Source: Ruania alba (GTDB taxonomy: Bacteria; Actinomycetota; Actinomycetes; Actinomycetales; Beutenbergiaceae). Taken from it: a DNA stretch of 64,000 bases. Position numbers and translations under genes: made by a program. Within the stretch, counting starts at the first letter, position 1. Each line of letters opens with the position of its first letter. Where the stretch lies: NCBI RefSeq assembly GCF_900105765.1, contig NZ_FNTX01000001.1:2080387-2144386 (forward strand). The letters run 5' to 3'. Positions 51,149 to 59,095 of this stretch are shown one piece after another. Under the pieces are notes generated by a model, which saw only the letters and a list, made by a program, of their open reading frames with translations, was not told where the DNA came from and ran no database searches.

Positions 51149-51842
51149 TCTCCTCGATGTTCTTGCGGGTGGAGGCGATGTGGGCGCGAGCGGCTTCCTC
51201 CGCCTCGGCGGCGTCGCCACGTTCGAGCGCGTCGACGATCCGCTCGTGCTCACCGATCGCGCGTTCCATCGAGCCGATGTCCGAGCTCATCATGGCAACG
51301 ACGTCATGCTGCATCTCCCGAACCGCGCTGAGGACCACGGTGAGGTATTGATTGCCGGTGGCCTCGGCGATGCGGGAGTGGAACTGCCAGTCACTGACCG
51401 TGAAGCCCTCGGCGTCGTGCCCGCGGGCCGCCGTGCGGTTCTCCTCCAGGCGGGTGCGGATCTCGTCCAGGTCCTCGGACTGGCGCCGTTCGGCGGCCCA
51501 ACGCGCCGACAGCAGTTCGAGCCCTTCGCGGAACTCGAAGAGGTCCTGGACCCCACGGTCGTTCGGGGAAACCGACAGCGAGAGCAACCGGGAGACGGCG
51601 GTGCCGGTGTCGTTGCGGACGTAGCTGCCACTCCCCTGCCGGGAGACCACCAGGCCCATCGCCTCGAGCAACTTGATGGCCTCGCGCACCACGCTGCGAC
51701 TCACGCCGAACTGCTCGGAGAGCTCCTTCTCGGTGGCGAGCTTCTCCCCGACCTTGATCGCACCCGAGCGAATCTGGGACTCGATCTGGGCCATGATCTG
51801 CTGCGATCGGCTCTGGGCTGGTGCTACGGGTTGGAACGTCAT
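51129..51842 (-). CDS. FadR-type GntR transcriptional regulator
   Basis: A 237-residue regulator. The winged HTH (KLATEKELSEQFGVSRSVVREAIKLLEAMGLV, about 33-66) is followed by an FCD effector domain (DLFEFREGLELLSARWAAERR, DWQFHSRIAEATGN, EHERIVDALERGDAAEAEEAARAHI). The DxxFH and late ExxxI/HIxxT positions are the typical metal-ligand layout. It lies 38 bp downstream of the second PL8 gene on the same strand. A TCCGGTCACC element occurs upstream of it and again upstream of the divergent SBP/permease genes, so it probably controls the second lyase-transport set. Its C-terminal codons are duplicated at 39919-39958. Confidence 0.92.
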   Translation of the reverse strand: MTFQPVAPAQSRSQQIMAQIESQIRSGAIKVGEKLATEKELSEQFGVSRSVVREAIKLLEAMGLVVSRQGSGSYVRNDTGTAVSRLLSLSVSPNDRGVQDLFEFREGLELLSARWAAERRQSEDLDEIRTRLEENRTAARGHDAEGFTVSDWQFHSRIAEATGNQYLTVVLSAVREMQHDVVAMMSSDIGSMERAIGEHERIVDALERGDAAEAEEAARAHIASTRKNIEEMLHRER

Positions 51843-51856
51843 GTCGCGATGTTACC

Positions 51857-51872
51857 TGGTGACCGGATCAAT
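51857..51872. promoter_or_regulatory. Candidate GntR operator upstream of its own gene
   Basis: TGGTGACCGGATCAAT contains the imperfect palindrome TGACCGGATCA; its complement shares TCCGGTCACC with 55721-55730. It lies 15-30 bp upstream of the GntR ATG. Confidence 0.35.
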
Positions 51873-51880
51873 TGCGCGTC

Positions 51881-54043
51881 CTATGTCGGTTCCGTTGACG
51901 TTGCTGAGCCGTCGCGCCACGTGGGATCGATCGTGGCGACACGTTCACCGTGTTCACCCGCGATACGGACGGCACTGATCGGCCCGGCATAGTCCCGCCC
52001 GCCGATACCGAATGTGCCGCGTCTGAATACGTTGACGGCCTGGGTACTGCCGGCGGCAACGGCCTGGACACCGGACGTAGTGGCGAGGATCTCGATCGAT
52101 GGCCGGCTCACGAACTCCCGCACGTCCGCGGCGCTCGCCCCCGGGAGAAGCACATAGGCGTACTGATCGTCGTTCGGATCGATGCCATGCTCCACGGAAA
52201 GTGTCACAAAGGAACGCTCGATGACCTCGTGATCGGCCATCGACGGGTGCTGGTTGATGTCCGACCACCGGCCTGTCCGAGTGCCCTGCTCGACTCGCAG
52301 ACGGGCGCCGGTCGGAAAGACATAGCCGACCTGGTGGCTCTGTCCGTCCGACAGATGCGCCCACGTCGCGTTGGTAAACCGCTGGAGCCCGTCCCCAAGA
52401 GCGTGCCCGTCGACGAGGAGTTCACCGCGCCCTGCAGTCAGCTTGCGATTCTCGACGATCGTCTCCACAGGTCGCCCGCTGTCGGACCGAATCCCGGCGC
52501 CGAGGGCCACGATGACATCAGTCAGGGTGAACCACGATTTCACTGCTGTGGTCCCACCTGGCCCGCCATCGACCACCATTCCGGTGGCGCCGACGTCGCC
52601 GATCGCTGTCCCGCCGGCCCAGTCGTTCGTGGCTACCTCTCCGGCCTCGTGGGCCTCCGGAAGGGACCGAATGGCAACAGTGGTTCCCGGGATTCGCCGA
52701 GGATCGACCAGGGCCCAGAAGTGGTCGTCGTACTGCCAGAGATCACTGTCATATAGCTGGGTCATCCCGGAGCCGGTGTGCCACCCGCGGAGGTTCTCGC
52801 GGTTGATCGACTCATACCGTGCAATCCGGGACGACGACATCGCCACGGCGAAAGCGAAACCCGGCCGGTGGTGCACCATCCGGTCCATGGCCCGGAACTG
52901 ATGGGTGCCCGCCCACGGGTTTCGTGCCGGGAGTTGGTCCTCGGCAAGCAGCGCTTCAGTTCGCGCGATGGTGCCGATGTCGTTGCCAGGAACAGGGCCG
53001 CCGTAACTCCACGTGAGGAGTTCATCGGCGTGCCAGACGAGCGACCCCTTCACCGCCGCACGAAGGTCGCGCGCAGCGTCATCTGGTGCCGCCTCGGCTG
53101 CCCACAGCATGCCGCGGAGCACATCAGCACCGGAGGCCCGGTCTTGCTGGTTGCGCCGGGCGATGTTGCGGCCGCGGACCGCTCCGATCAGGGAACCTCG
53201 GAAGATCCATGGTTCGAACGTCGTCCGACATCTCTCCGCCAGGAGCTGTCCAAGAGAATCGGGCAACTGCCACGGGCTCCCCTGCAGCACGTAGACCAGC
53301 CTCGCCACCGTGAGTAGCAGCGCTCGACCGTAGCCGCCGGTGTACGCGAACCGGTGGTGCTGGATGAACGAGCCATCGTGGTGGAATCCATCGCCGGAAT
53401 CGACGGTGTCCAGGACCGGATGCAACTCACGGTAGAGCCCCTGCAAGTGCGACTCGTCTCCTAGGAGGAGACTTCGCCCTACCACCACAGCACAGATCCA
53501 GGCGCGGTTCGCCCCGGTGCGGCTGGGCGCAGGAGCGAACCGCTCCACAGCATTCATGTACCGCTCCACCCGCTCTGGACCGAGGTCGTTCCGCAGGAGC
53601 ATCGTGGTCGAATTCAGCGCCAGTGGTGCGCCGATCACCCAGTCGAACCAGTTCCCCGCCCCGTCAGCCTCGGCGTTGTAGACATGACGATGCATCCAGT
53701 CGAGGCCATCGATGACGTCAGCGAGCAGGCGCGGCTCTCCACCGAGCGGGCTGGCCGGGGTGGCGTAGGCCAGCGCCAACCGTTCGAGGCGCTGGTAGGT
53801 ACTCGTGATGCGCGCCGATCGAACCCGATCGGAGTCCACGGAGAACGGCAGGTCCTCCCAGAGCCCGCGAGGGCTCGCCCGCATTCCAGCCCACCAGCGG
53901 TTCGCCTCGGTGGCCATGCCGCCCAACGCGCTCGCAATGGTGGTCGACGCGCGATCGAGTGATCTCGGCCCGATGGACATCTCAGCCCACCGGGTGCCGA
54001 CGGCGGCCAGGGTTCTGCCGTCCGCAGGTCGCAATGGTGGCAC
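51881..54043 (-). CDS. Polysaccharide lyase family 8 protein without signal peptide
   Basis: A 720-residue PL8 paralogue. The aromatic substrate patch GNWFDWVIGAPLALN is clearer than in the lyase at 41344. The catalytic Asn179 (TGANRA), His229 (DGSFIQH), Tyr238 (FAYTGGYG) and Arg (AVRGRNIARR) are conserved with canonical spacing. GWHTGSGMTQLYDSD and RRIPGTTV mark the beta domain. The N-terminus (VPPLRPADGRTLAAVGTRW) has no signal peptide. AGGAGA 6 bases before the GTG at 54043 supports this start and overlaps the ancestral stop of the SBP gene upstream. It may work in the cytoplasm on imported oligosaccharides. It is co-oriented with the SBP (upstream) and GntR (downstream). Confidence 0.88.
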   Translation of the reverse strand: MPPLRPADGRTLAAVGTRWAEMSIGPRSLDRASTTIASALGGMATEANRWWAGMRASPRGLWEDLPFSVDSDRVRSARITSTYQRLERLALAYATPASPLGGEPRLLADVIDGLDWMHRHVYNAEADGAGNWFDWVIGAPLALNSTTMLLRNDLGPERVERYMNAVERFAPAPSRTGANRAWICAVVVGRSLLLGDESHLQGLYRELHPVLDTVDSGDGFHHDGSFIQHHRFAYTGGYGRALLLTVARLVYVLQGSPWQLPDSLGQLLAERCRTTFEPWIFRGSLIGAVRGRNIARRNQQDRASGADVLRGMLWAAEAAPDDAARDLRAAVKGSLVWHADELLTWSYGGPVPGNDIGTIARTEALLAEDQLPARNPWAGTHQFRAMDRMVHHRPGFAFAVAMSSSRIARYESINRENLRGWHTGSGMTQLYDSDLWQYDDHFWALVDPRRIPGTTVAIRSLPEAHEAGEVATNDWAGGTAIGDVGATGMVVDGGPGGTTAVKSWFTLTDVIVALGAGIRSDSGRPVETIVENRKLTAGRGELLVDGHALGDGLQRFTNATWAHLSDGQSHQVGYVFPTGARLRVEQGTRTGRWSDINQHPSMADHEVIERSFVTLSVEHGIDPNDDQYAYVLLPGASAADVREFVSRPSIEILATTSGVQAVAAGSTQAVNVFRRGTFGIGGRDYAGPISAVRIAGEHGERVATIDPTWRDGSATSTEPT

Positions 54044-54052
54044 CTGGCTCTC

Positions 54053-54204
54053 CTACATCTCGTAATCGACGAGCGGATCCCAGTCGGGGTTGATGAAGGG
54101 CTCCATGGAGTCGATGATGCCTTCTTCGAGGGTGGCGTCGATCAGTTCCTGAAGATGCTCGTCATGCGCCGCGGCCTGCGCCTCGTAGTCCACGTTCGGG
54201 TCCG
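54053..54204 (-). pseudogene. Orphaned C-terminal codons of the sugar-binding protein gene
   Basis: In the frame one base off from the SBP gene, the minus strand reads LTDPNVDYEAQAAAHDEH, then ELIDATLEEG and PFINPDWDPLVDYEM, and stops with TAG at 54055-54053. This is the expected C-terminus of LipO/MsmE-like SBPs and ends 9 bp before the PL8 start, as a normal operon spacing would. It is cut off from the SBP frame by the stop at 54207-54205. Confidence 0.75.
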
Positions 54205-55554
54205 TCAACGCACCCCGAGGATGCCGTTGGCAAACGGACGTTCTCCCTTCTCCACCAGCTGCCGGTAGAACTCCTCAGCGGCCGGGTCCACGAGGAATGG
54301 GTCGGGGTGTATCCGAACGATCTCCTCCGCGATGGAGCGGAACGCCTCGGTGTCCGGATCGACGTCGATCCCGTCGTAGACGGCGGGCATGAGCGAGATC
54401 TGACGTTCCGACTGGAACGCCGCCTGCTGGAACTCCACCGATCCGAAGAAGTCGAGAACTCGCCACGCGGCTTCGGAGACCTCGGTCTCGGAGTTCATGA
54501 ACCAGAAGCCCATCACGTTGTTGTTGGGTTTGAGCGTTCCAGCCATACCGTCATCAGGCATCGGCGGAGCTGCTATCCCGAGGTTGATGTCGGGGTTGGC
54601 GTTGCGGATCTCGTTGGCGTGGAAGATCGGGTACATGTACATCGCCAGCCGCCCGGCTGCCATCTGCTGGATGGCGTCGGTCCCACCCCAGGACTCCCAT
54701 CCCGGGGTGAAGACACCGTCGCGCTGCATGGCTTGTCCGAACTCCACCACGTCCGCGAACGACGAGTCCGCCGTCATCGGCTCTCCGTCGACCAGACTGA
54801 TCGCCGGCTGGTTGTCCCCACCGTGAGGATGCGGGCCGGCGAAGCGCTGCAGCACCAGGAAGTTCTTCCCGACGGTGCCGTAGACGGCCTGGTCGCCGTC
54901 CGTGGTGATCCGCTCCGCCATCTCCCGGTATTCCGACCATGTTGTAGGCGGCGCGGAATACCCGAAGTCTTCCAGGATGTCGATGTTGTAGAACATGGGC
55001 CGCAGTGCCTGGACGCGCGGGTCAGGTCGCGGCACACCGTAGAGTTCCCCGTCGACGTACAGTGGACTCCTGGCGGGGTCCATGACCCAGTCCGGAAACC
55101 GACTGCTGAAGTCGTCGGTGACGAACTCATCCAGAGGCTGGATCCACCCCCGGCTCACGAGATCACGCAGCAGCAGATTGCCAGCACCGGACTGTCGAAA
55201 GACATCGGGTGCATCCTCAGCGCCCCCGGTGTATGCCAGCTGCATCGCGTTGCCGTACGCGTCACCGGCAAAGAACTGCAGTTCGACCTCGATGTCCGGG
55301 TTGTTCTCCATGAAGATGTCGAACTGCTCCCGCTGGAACTGCTCGTCAGAGGGCCCTTCAGGCACGGTCCAGACCTTCACAGCGGTCTTGCCACCGCCAC
55401 CGTTGCCACCGCCGCCGGTACTCGTCCCGCCGCCTTCGCCGCCACCCCCGCAGGCGGCCAGCAAACCCGCAGTCCCGAGCGCTCCGGTGCCGTGCAGCAA
55501 CGAACGCCGACTCAGCGTGCCGCCTTGGCGTGGTGATTCAATCGAACGTGACAT
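54205..55554 (-). CDS. ABC transporter sugar-binding lipoprotein, C-terminally frameshifted
   Basis: A 449-residue extracellular solute-binding protein family 1 member. The signal has both a twin-Arg LSRRSLLHGTG and lipobox LAAC, followed by a Gly-rich linker, then KVWTVPEGPSDEQF, LVSRGWIQPLDEFV, LYGVPRPDPRVQALRPMFYN, TTWSEYREMAERI and WGGTDAIQQMAAGRLAMYMYPIF. The frame ends early at GILGVR. Adding one G to the G4 run (plus-strand C4 at 54213-54216) gives GILGGALTDPNVDYEAQ and 50 more family-like residues to 54053. The ATG at 55554 has GAGGAGG upstream. Its partner permeases are divergent at 55808-57711. Ligand: probably oligosaccharides from the PL8 reaction. Confidence 0.85.
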   Translation of the reverse strand: MSRSIESPRQGGTLSRRSLLHGTGALGTAGLLAACGGGGEGGGTSTGGGGNGGGGKTAVKVWTVPEGPSDEQFQREQFDIFMENNPDIEVELQFFAGDAYGNAMQLAYTGGAEDAPDVFRQSGAGNLLLRDLVSRGWIQPLDEFVTDDFSSRFPDWVMDPARSPLYVDGELYGVPRPDPRVQALRPMFYNIDILEDFGYSAPPTTWSEYREMAERITTDGDQAVYGTVGKNFLVLQRFAGPHPHGGDNQPAISLVDGEPMTADSSFADVVEFGQAMQRDGVFTPGWESWGGTDAIQQMAAGRLAMYMYPIFHANEIRNANPDINLGIAAPPMPDDGMAGTLKPNNNVMGFWFMNSETEVSEAAWRVLDFFGSVEFQQAAFQSERQISLMPAVYDGIDVDPDTEAFRSIAEEIVRIHPDPFLVDPAAEEFYRQLVEKGERPFANGILGVR

Positions 55555-55593
55555 GGATGGGTCCTCCTCGACCAAGACGCTTCTGCTTGCCAG

Positions 55594-55607
55594 GTTGTCT
55601 GATGACC
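55594..55607. promoter_or_regulatory. Candidate GntR site A in the SBP-permease gap
   Basis: GTTGTCTGATGACC resembles GTTGTCCGGTCACC at 55717-55730 (11 of 14 positions), 40 bp upstream of the SBP start. Confidence 0.3.
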
Positions 55608-55608
55608 C

Positions 55609-55622
55609 ATCATCCGGATGAT
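55609..55622. promoter_or_regulatory. Perfect 14-bp palindrome in the SBP-permease gap
   Basis: ATCATCC-GGATGAT is perfectly self-complementary and lies directly beside site A, 55 bp upstream of the SBP ATG. It is a candidate regulator-binding site, possibly for a factor other than the GntR protein. Confidence 0.45.
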
Positions 55623-55716
55623 CGGCGGCGGTGTCAACCCGCCAGACCCGTCGGTCGGCGACAGCACCGACAACGAGCCGCGCAGCCCGCACGACGATAT
55701 CGACCTCTCATTGCAA

Positions 55717-55730
55717 GTTGTCCGGTCACC
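55717..55730. promoter_or_regulatory. Candidate GntR site B in the SBP-permease gap
   Basis: GTTGTCCGGTCACC shares its last 10 bases with the complement of the site in front of the GntR gene (51857-51872). It lies 78 bp upstream of the permease start. Confidence 0.35.
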
Positions 55731-55807
55731 CGTTAACGTGACATCAGGCAGGCGCCACCACGTGCGGTCGCGCCCTCCGCTCACCGACGAATGAGAGGCC
55801 CCTCCAC

Positions 55808-56797
55808 GTGACGACAGCGTCCTCTACGCAACAGCGGCCGCCCCACCTGGGGCCGCGACACGCTCCGCGGCTCGGTGCGCGGCTGTGGAAGTACAAGTGG
55901 CACTACGTCTTCCTGGGTCCGATGGTGGTGATGTTCTTCGGGTTCACCCTGTGGCCGATGGTCGCGAGCTGGGTCTACTCCTTGTTCGACTGGTCAGGCT
56001 TCGGCCCGCTCGAGAATTTCGTGGGGCTGCGCAACTTCTCCAGCGCGTTCAGCGATCCATACTTCTGGAACGCCTTCAAGAACACCGGGATCTTCGCGAT
56101 CTTCGCGATCTTCGTCCAGCTCCCTCTCGCGTTGATCGTGGCTGTGGTCCTCAACAACAGCGCGCTCCGTGGGCGCAACATCTACCGAATCCTGCTCTTC
56201 CTGCCAGTGGTCACCACCACCGCGGTCGTCGGCGTCGTGTTCGCGATCCTCCTCAACCCCTCCGGCGGTCCGATCAACGAACTCCTGCTGAGCAGGGAAT
56301 TCCTGGACCGGCCGATCAACTTCCTGGGGAGCCGCCACCTGGCTCTTCCGACGGTGCTCGTGATCGACATGTGGAAGGGCATCGGCATCACGATCATCTA
56401 CTGGCTCGCAGCACTCCAGACGGTTCCGGGCGACCTCTATGAGGCAGCCCGCATCGACGGTGCAAACCGGCGCCAACAGTTCTTCCGCATCACCGTGCCG
56501 CTCATCGCCCCGATCGGGATTGTCATCCTCCTGCTGACGTTCGTCACCAGCTTGAACGCCTTCGACATCGTGAAGGTCATGACCGACGGAGGGCCGAACT
56601 TCTCCACCGATATCGTCCAGACCTACATCTTCCGCTACGCCTTCGACCCAGACGGGGTGCCGCGCTTCGGCTTCGCATCCGCAGTCGGAATCCTGTTCGG
56701 GCTCGCCGTGATGCTGCTCAGCACGATTCCCATGTTCCTTATTCGCCGCCGCCGGCGAGACTCAGGGCAGGTCACACCGAAGGAGAGTGTCCGATGA
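55808..56797 (+). CDS. ABC sugar transporter permease, MalF/LacF type
   Basis: A 329-residue permease with six membrane segments (YVFLGPMVVMFFGFTLWPMV first). It carries the EAA loop DLYEAARIDGANRRQQFFRITVPLIAP that contacts the ATPase. The GTG at 55808 follows GAGAGG. It is divergent from its binding protein and overlaps the next permease by 4 bp (ATGA). No ATPase is encoded here, so a shared MsiK-like ATPase elsewhere is expected, as usual for actinobacterial carbohydrate importers. Confidence 0.93.
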   Translation: MTTASSTQQRPPHLGPRHAPRLGARLWKYKWHYVFLGPMVVMFFGFTLWPMVASWVYSLFDWSGFGPLENFVGLRNFSSAFSDPYFWNAFKNTGIFAIFAIFVQLPLALIVAVVLNNSALRGRNIYRILLFLPVVTTTAVVGVVFAILLNPSGGPINELLLSREFLDRPINFLGSRHLALPTVLVIDMWKGIGITIIYWLAALQTVPGDLYEAARIDGANRRQQFFRITVPLIAPIGIVILLLTFVTSLNAFDIVKVMTDGGPNFSTDIVQTYIFRYAFDPDGVPRFGFASAVGILFGLAVMLLSTIPMFLIRRRRRDSGQVTPKESVR

Positions 56798-57711
56798 ACA
56801 CACTGACCGACACCACGCGTCCATCCGCTCCTCCTTTTGGCACTTCCCTGGCCCCAGCGCCGCGCCCAGGCCGCAGGTCCAGTTGGAAGCGCTCGCTCCG
56901 CCTGCTACCCACCCACGTGGTCCTCATCGCCATCTGCCTCGCGTGGACCTACCCCTTCGTGTGGATGGTCTCCACCGCGTTCAAGCCAGCCAGTGAAGTC
57001 TTCACCAATGGCCTTTCCATCGTCCCGGAGAACGCGACCTTGGAGAACTTCATCCGCGCCTGGGACACGGCGAACTTCGGCCAGTACACGATCAACTCCA
57101 TCGTGGTGGCGGTCGGGGCAGCCGGACTGACAGTCGCTATGGCTGCTCTCGCCGGCTACGCCCTCGGCCGCGGTGCGATGCCTGGCAAGAAGCTCGTGGT
57201 CGGGGTTCTCGTGGTCACCATGTTCCTCCCGAAGGGGTACACGATCCTTCCGGTGTTCATCCTGGTGAACCTGCTGGGCCTGAACAACACACTCTTCGGT
57301 GTAGTGCTCGCCGAGACCGGATCGGTGGGCGTCGTCGCCATCTTGCTGTACATGGGCTACTTCTCGCAGATTCCCAAGGAGCTGGAGGAGTCAGCGATCG
57401 TCGATGGTGCTGGTTACTGGAGAATCTTCCTGAAGATCATGCTCCCGCTCGCCATGCCCGTGAGCGCGACAGTGTTCATCTTTAACTTCATCGGCGCCTG
57501 GCAGGCATTCCTCATCCCGCTCGTCTTCACCCTCGGCGCACCAGAATTACGAACCACCGGCGTCGGGATGTACTCCTTCTTCGGTGAGAACAGTATCGAT
57601 TGGACCGGCCTGGCCGCCGGCGCAGTGATCTCGGTCGTGCCGATCATCATCGTGTTCCTATTCATGCAGCGCTACTTCATCGAAGGGATCGCCGGTGCCG
57701 TCAAGGGCTGA
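56794..57711 (+). CDS. ABC sugar transporter permease, MalG/LacG type
   Basis: A 305-residue permease. The N-terminal basic stretch leads to six membrane segments (HVVLIAICLAWTYPFVWMV first). The EAA loop reads PKELEESAIVDGAGYWRIFLKIMLPLA. It pairs with the preceding gene. Its stop lies 17 bp inside the following sulfatase gene (GTG at 57695), so importer and sulfatases form one operon. Confidence 0.93.
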   Translation: MNTLTDTTRPSAPPFGTSLAPAPRPGRRSSWKRSLRLLPTHVVLIAICLAWTYPFVWMVSTAFKPASEVFTNGLSIVPENATLENFIRAWDTANFGQYTINSIVVAVGAAGLTVAMAALAGYALGRGAMPGKKLVVGVLVVTMFLPKGYTILPVFILVNLLGLNNTLFGVVLAETGSVGVVAILLYMGYFSQIPKELEESAIVDGAGYWRIFLKIMLPLAMPVSATVFIFNFIGAWQAFLIPLVFTLGAPELRTTGVGMYSFFGENSIDWTGLAAGAVISVVPIIIVFLFMQRYFIEGIAGAVKG

Positions 57712-59064
57712 CCACACCGACCCACTGAACATCCTGCTGCTCCACTGCCACGACCTCGGCAGATTCGTCGGTGCGGCTGGCGTAGAAACGGTACAGACCC
57801 CGGCCATCGATGCCCTGGCGGCCGACGGCGTGCAGTTCACCGACGCCTTCTGCACGGCGCCGCAGTGCAGCCCCTCACGAGCCTCGTTGTTCACGGGCCG
57901 CTACCCGCACGCCACCGGCGTCATGGGACTGACTCACAAGGGGTGGGACCTACGAGCCGAAGAAGAACACCTCGCCTCCCTCCTCCGAGACGCCGGCTAC
58001 TACACCGCTCTCACAGGTATCCACCACGAGTCGAAGCGAGTTCCGGACGCGGAGATCGCGGACCAGCTGAGCTTCGACCATGTCGACACACTCGGCGGCA
58101 CGCACTACGACCGCCGCGCGGAGTTGGTCGCCGACGCCACGATCGACATACTCACCGAACGGGCGGCCGATCCCGCCCATCCGTTCTACCTGCAGGCAGG
58201 GCTGCTCGAACCGCATCGCCTTCAAGAGCCGCAGCCGGGCGATGCCATGGGGTTCACCGGCGGATACATCGATTCCGACAAGAGTCTCGGTGTCACGATC
58301 CCCGGATATCTGCAAGACGATGACGGGACGCGCACCGAGATGGCCGAGCTGCAGGGCGCTGTGCGCTATGCGGATCAGGCGATCGGACGGATACTCGAGA
58401 CCCTGAAGAACACGGGCCTCGCCGAGCGCACGATCGTGGTGTTCACGACGGATCACGGGCTCGCCCTCCCCGGCGCCAAGGGCACCTTGCGCGATTCCGG
58501 ACTGGAGACGGTACTGATCTGGCGCGCCCCTGCCCTGAACTGGACCGGTGGGCGCACAGTACTGGGCCTGGTGAGCAATGTCGACGTGGTTCCCACACTG
58601 CTGGAGGCGGTCGGCACGGACATCCCGGACGCCATACATGGCCGTAGCCTCACCGCCGCGCTCTCGGGCCAGACGTGGGAACCACGCCATGCCATCGCCG
58701 GAGAGCTCACCTTCCATGACTTCTACGACCCGCAACGCTGCATCCGCACGGACCGGCACAAGCTGATCGTGCACTTCGACCGGTGTTCCAGCCACGCACA
58801 GAGGTCCACCCAGTCCTGGCGTCCCCGTTCCACTCTGATCGATCAGCGACTGGCCGAGGCCCCGCCACCGATCGAACTGTTCGATCTGCACACCGACCCA
58901 CTCGAACTCACGAACCTGGCTGGTGATCCCGAGCACAGCGCCACGCTCGACCGGCTCCGCGCGATGCTGCGTGAGTGGATGGTCAGCACGGACGACCCAC
59001 TGCTGAACGGGCCCGTAGCCTCCCCGCGCACGCCGATGCCCGCTCGTTCCTGCTCACCGACTGA
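57695..59064 (+). CDS. Sulfatase A of a tandem pair (SGSH-like), frameshifted near its end
   Basis: Formylglycine sulfatase with LNILLLHCHDLGRFVGAAGV and C58SPSRASLFTGRYPH. VFTTDHGLALPGAKGTL and the HKLIVHFDR, IELFDLHTDPLELTNLAG C-terminal motifs follow. The early pattern resembles N-sulfoglucosamine sulfohydrolases, a weak inference. As sequenced the frame does not stop but runs on to 60565 into the next sulfatase through an Arg/Pro/Ser-rich stretch. Adding one C to the C4 run at 59022-59025 gives ASPAHADARSFLLTD and a TGA at 59062-59064, a normal 456-residue end. The GTG at 57695 overlaps the permease gene by 17 bp. No signal peptide is present, so it is probably cytoplasmic. Confidence 0.85.
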
Positions 59065-59095
59065 CCGCCCACCCCACCGCCGAGGAGAATCGACG

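Noticed and set aside
55381-55450. Short GGC-rich repeat in the SBP gene as a tandem-repeat element
   Set aside because: It encodes the Gly-rich linker after the lipobox, which is normal for such lipoproteins.
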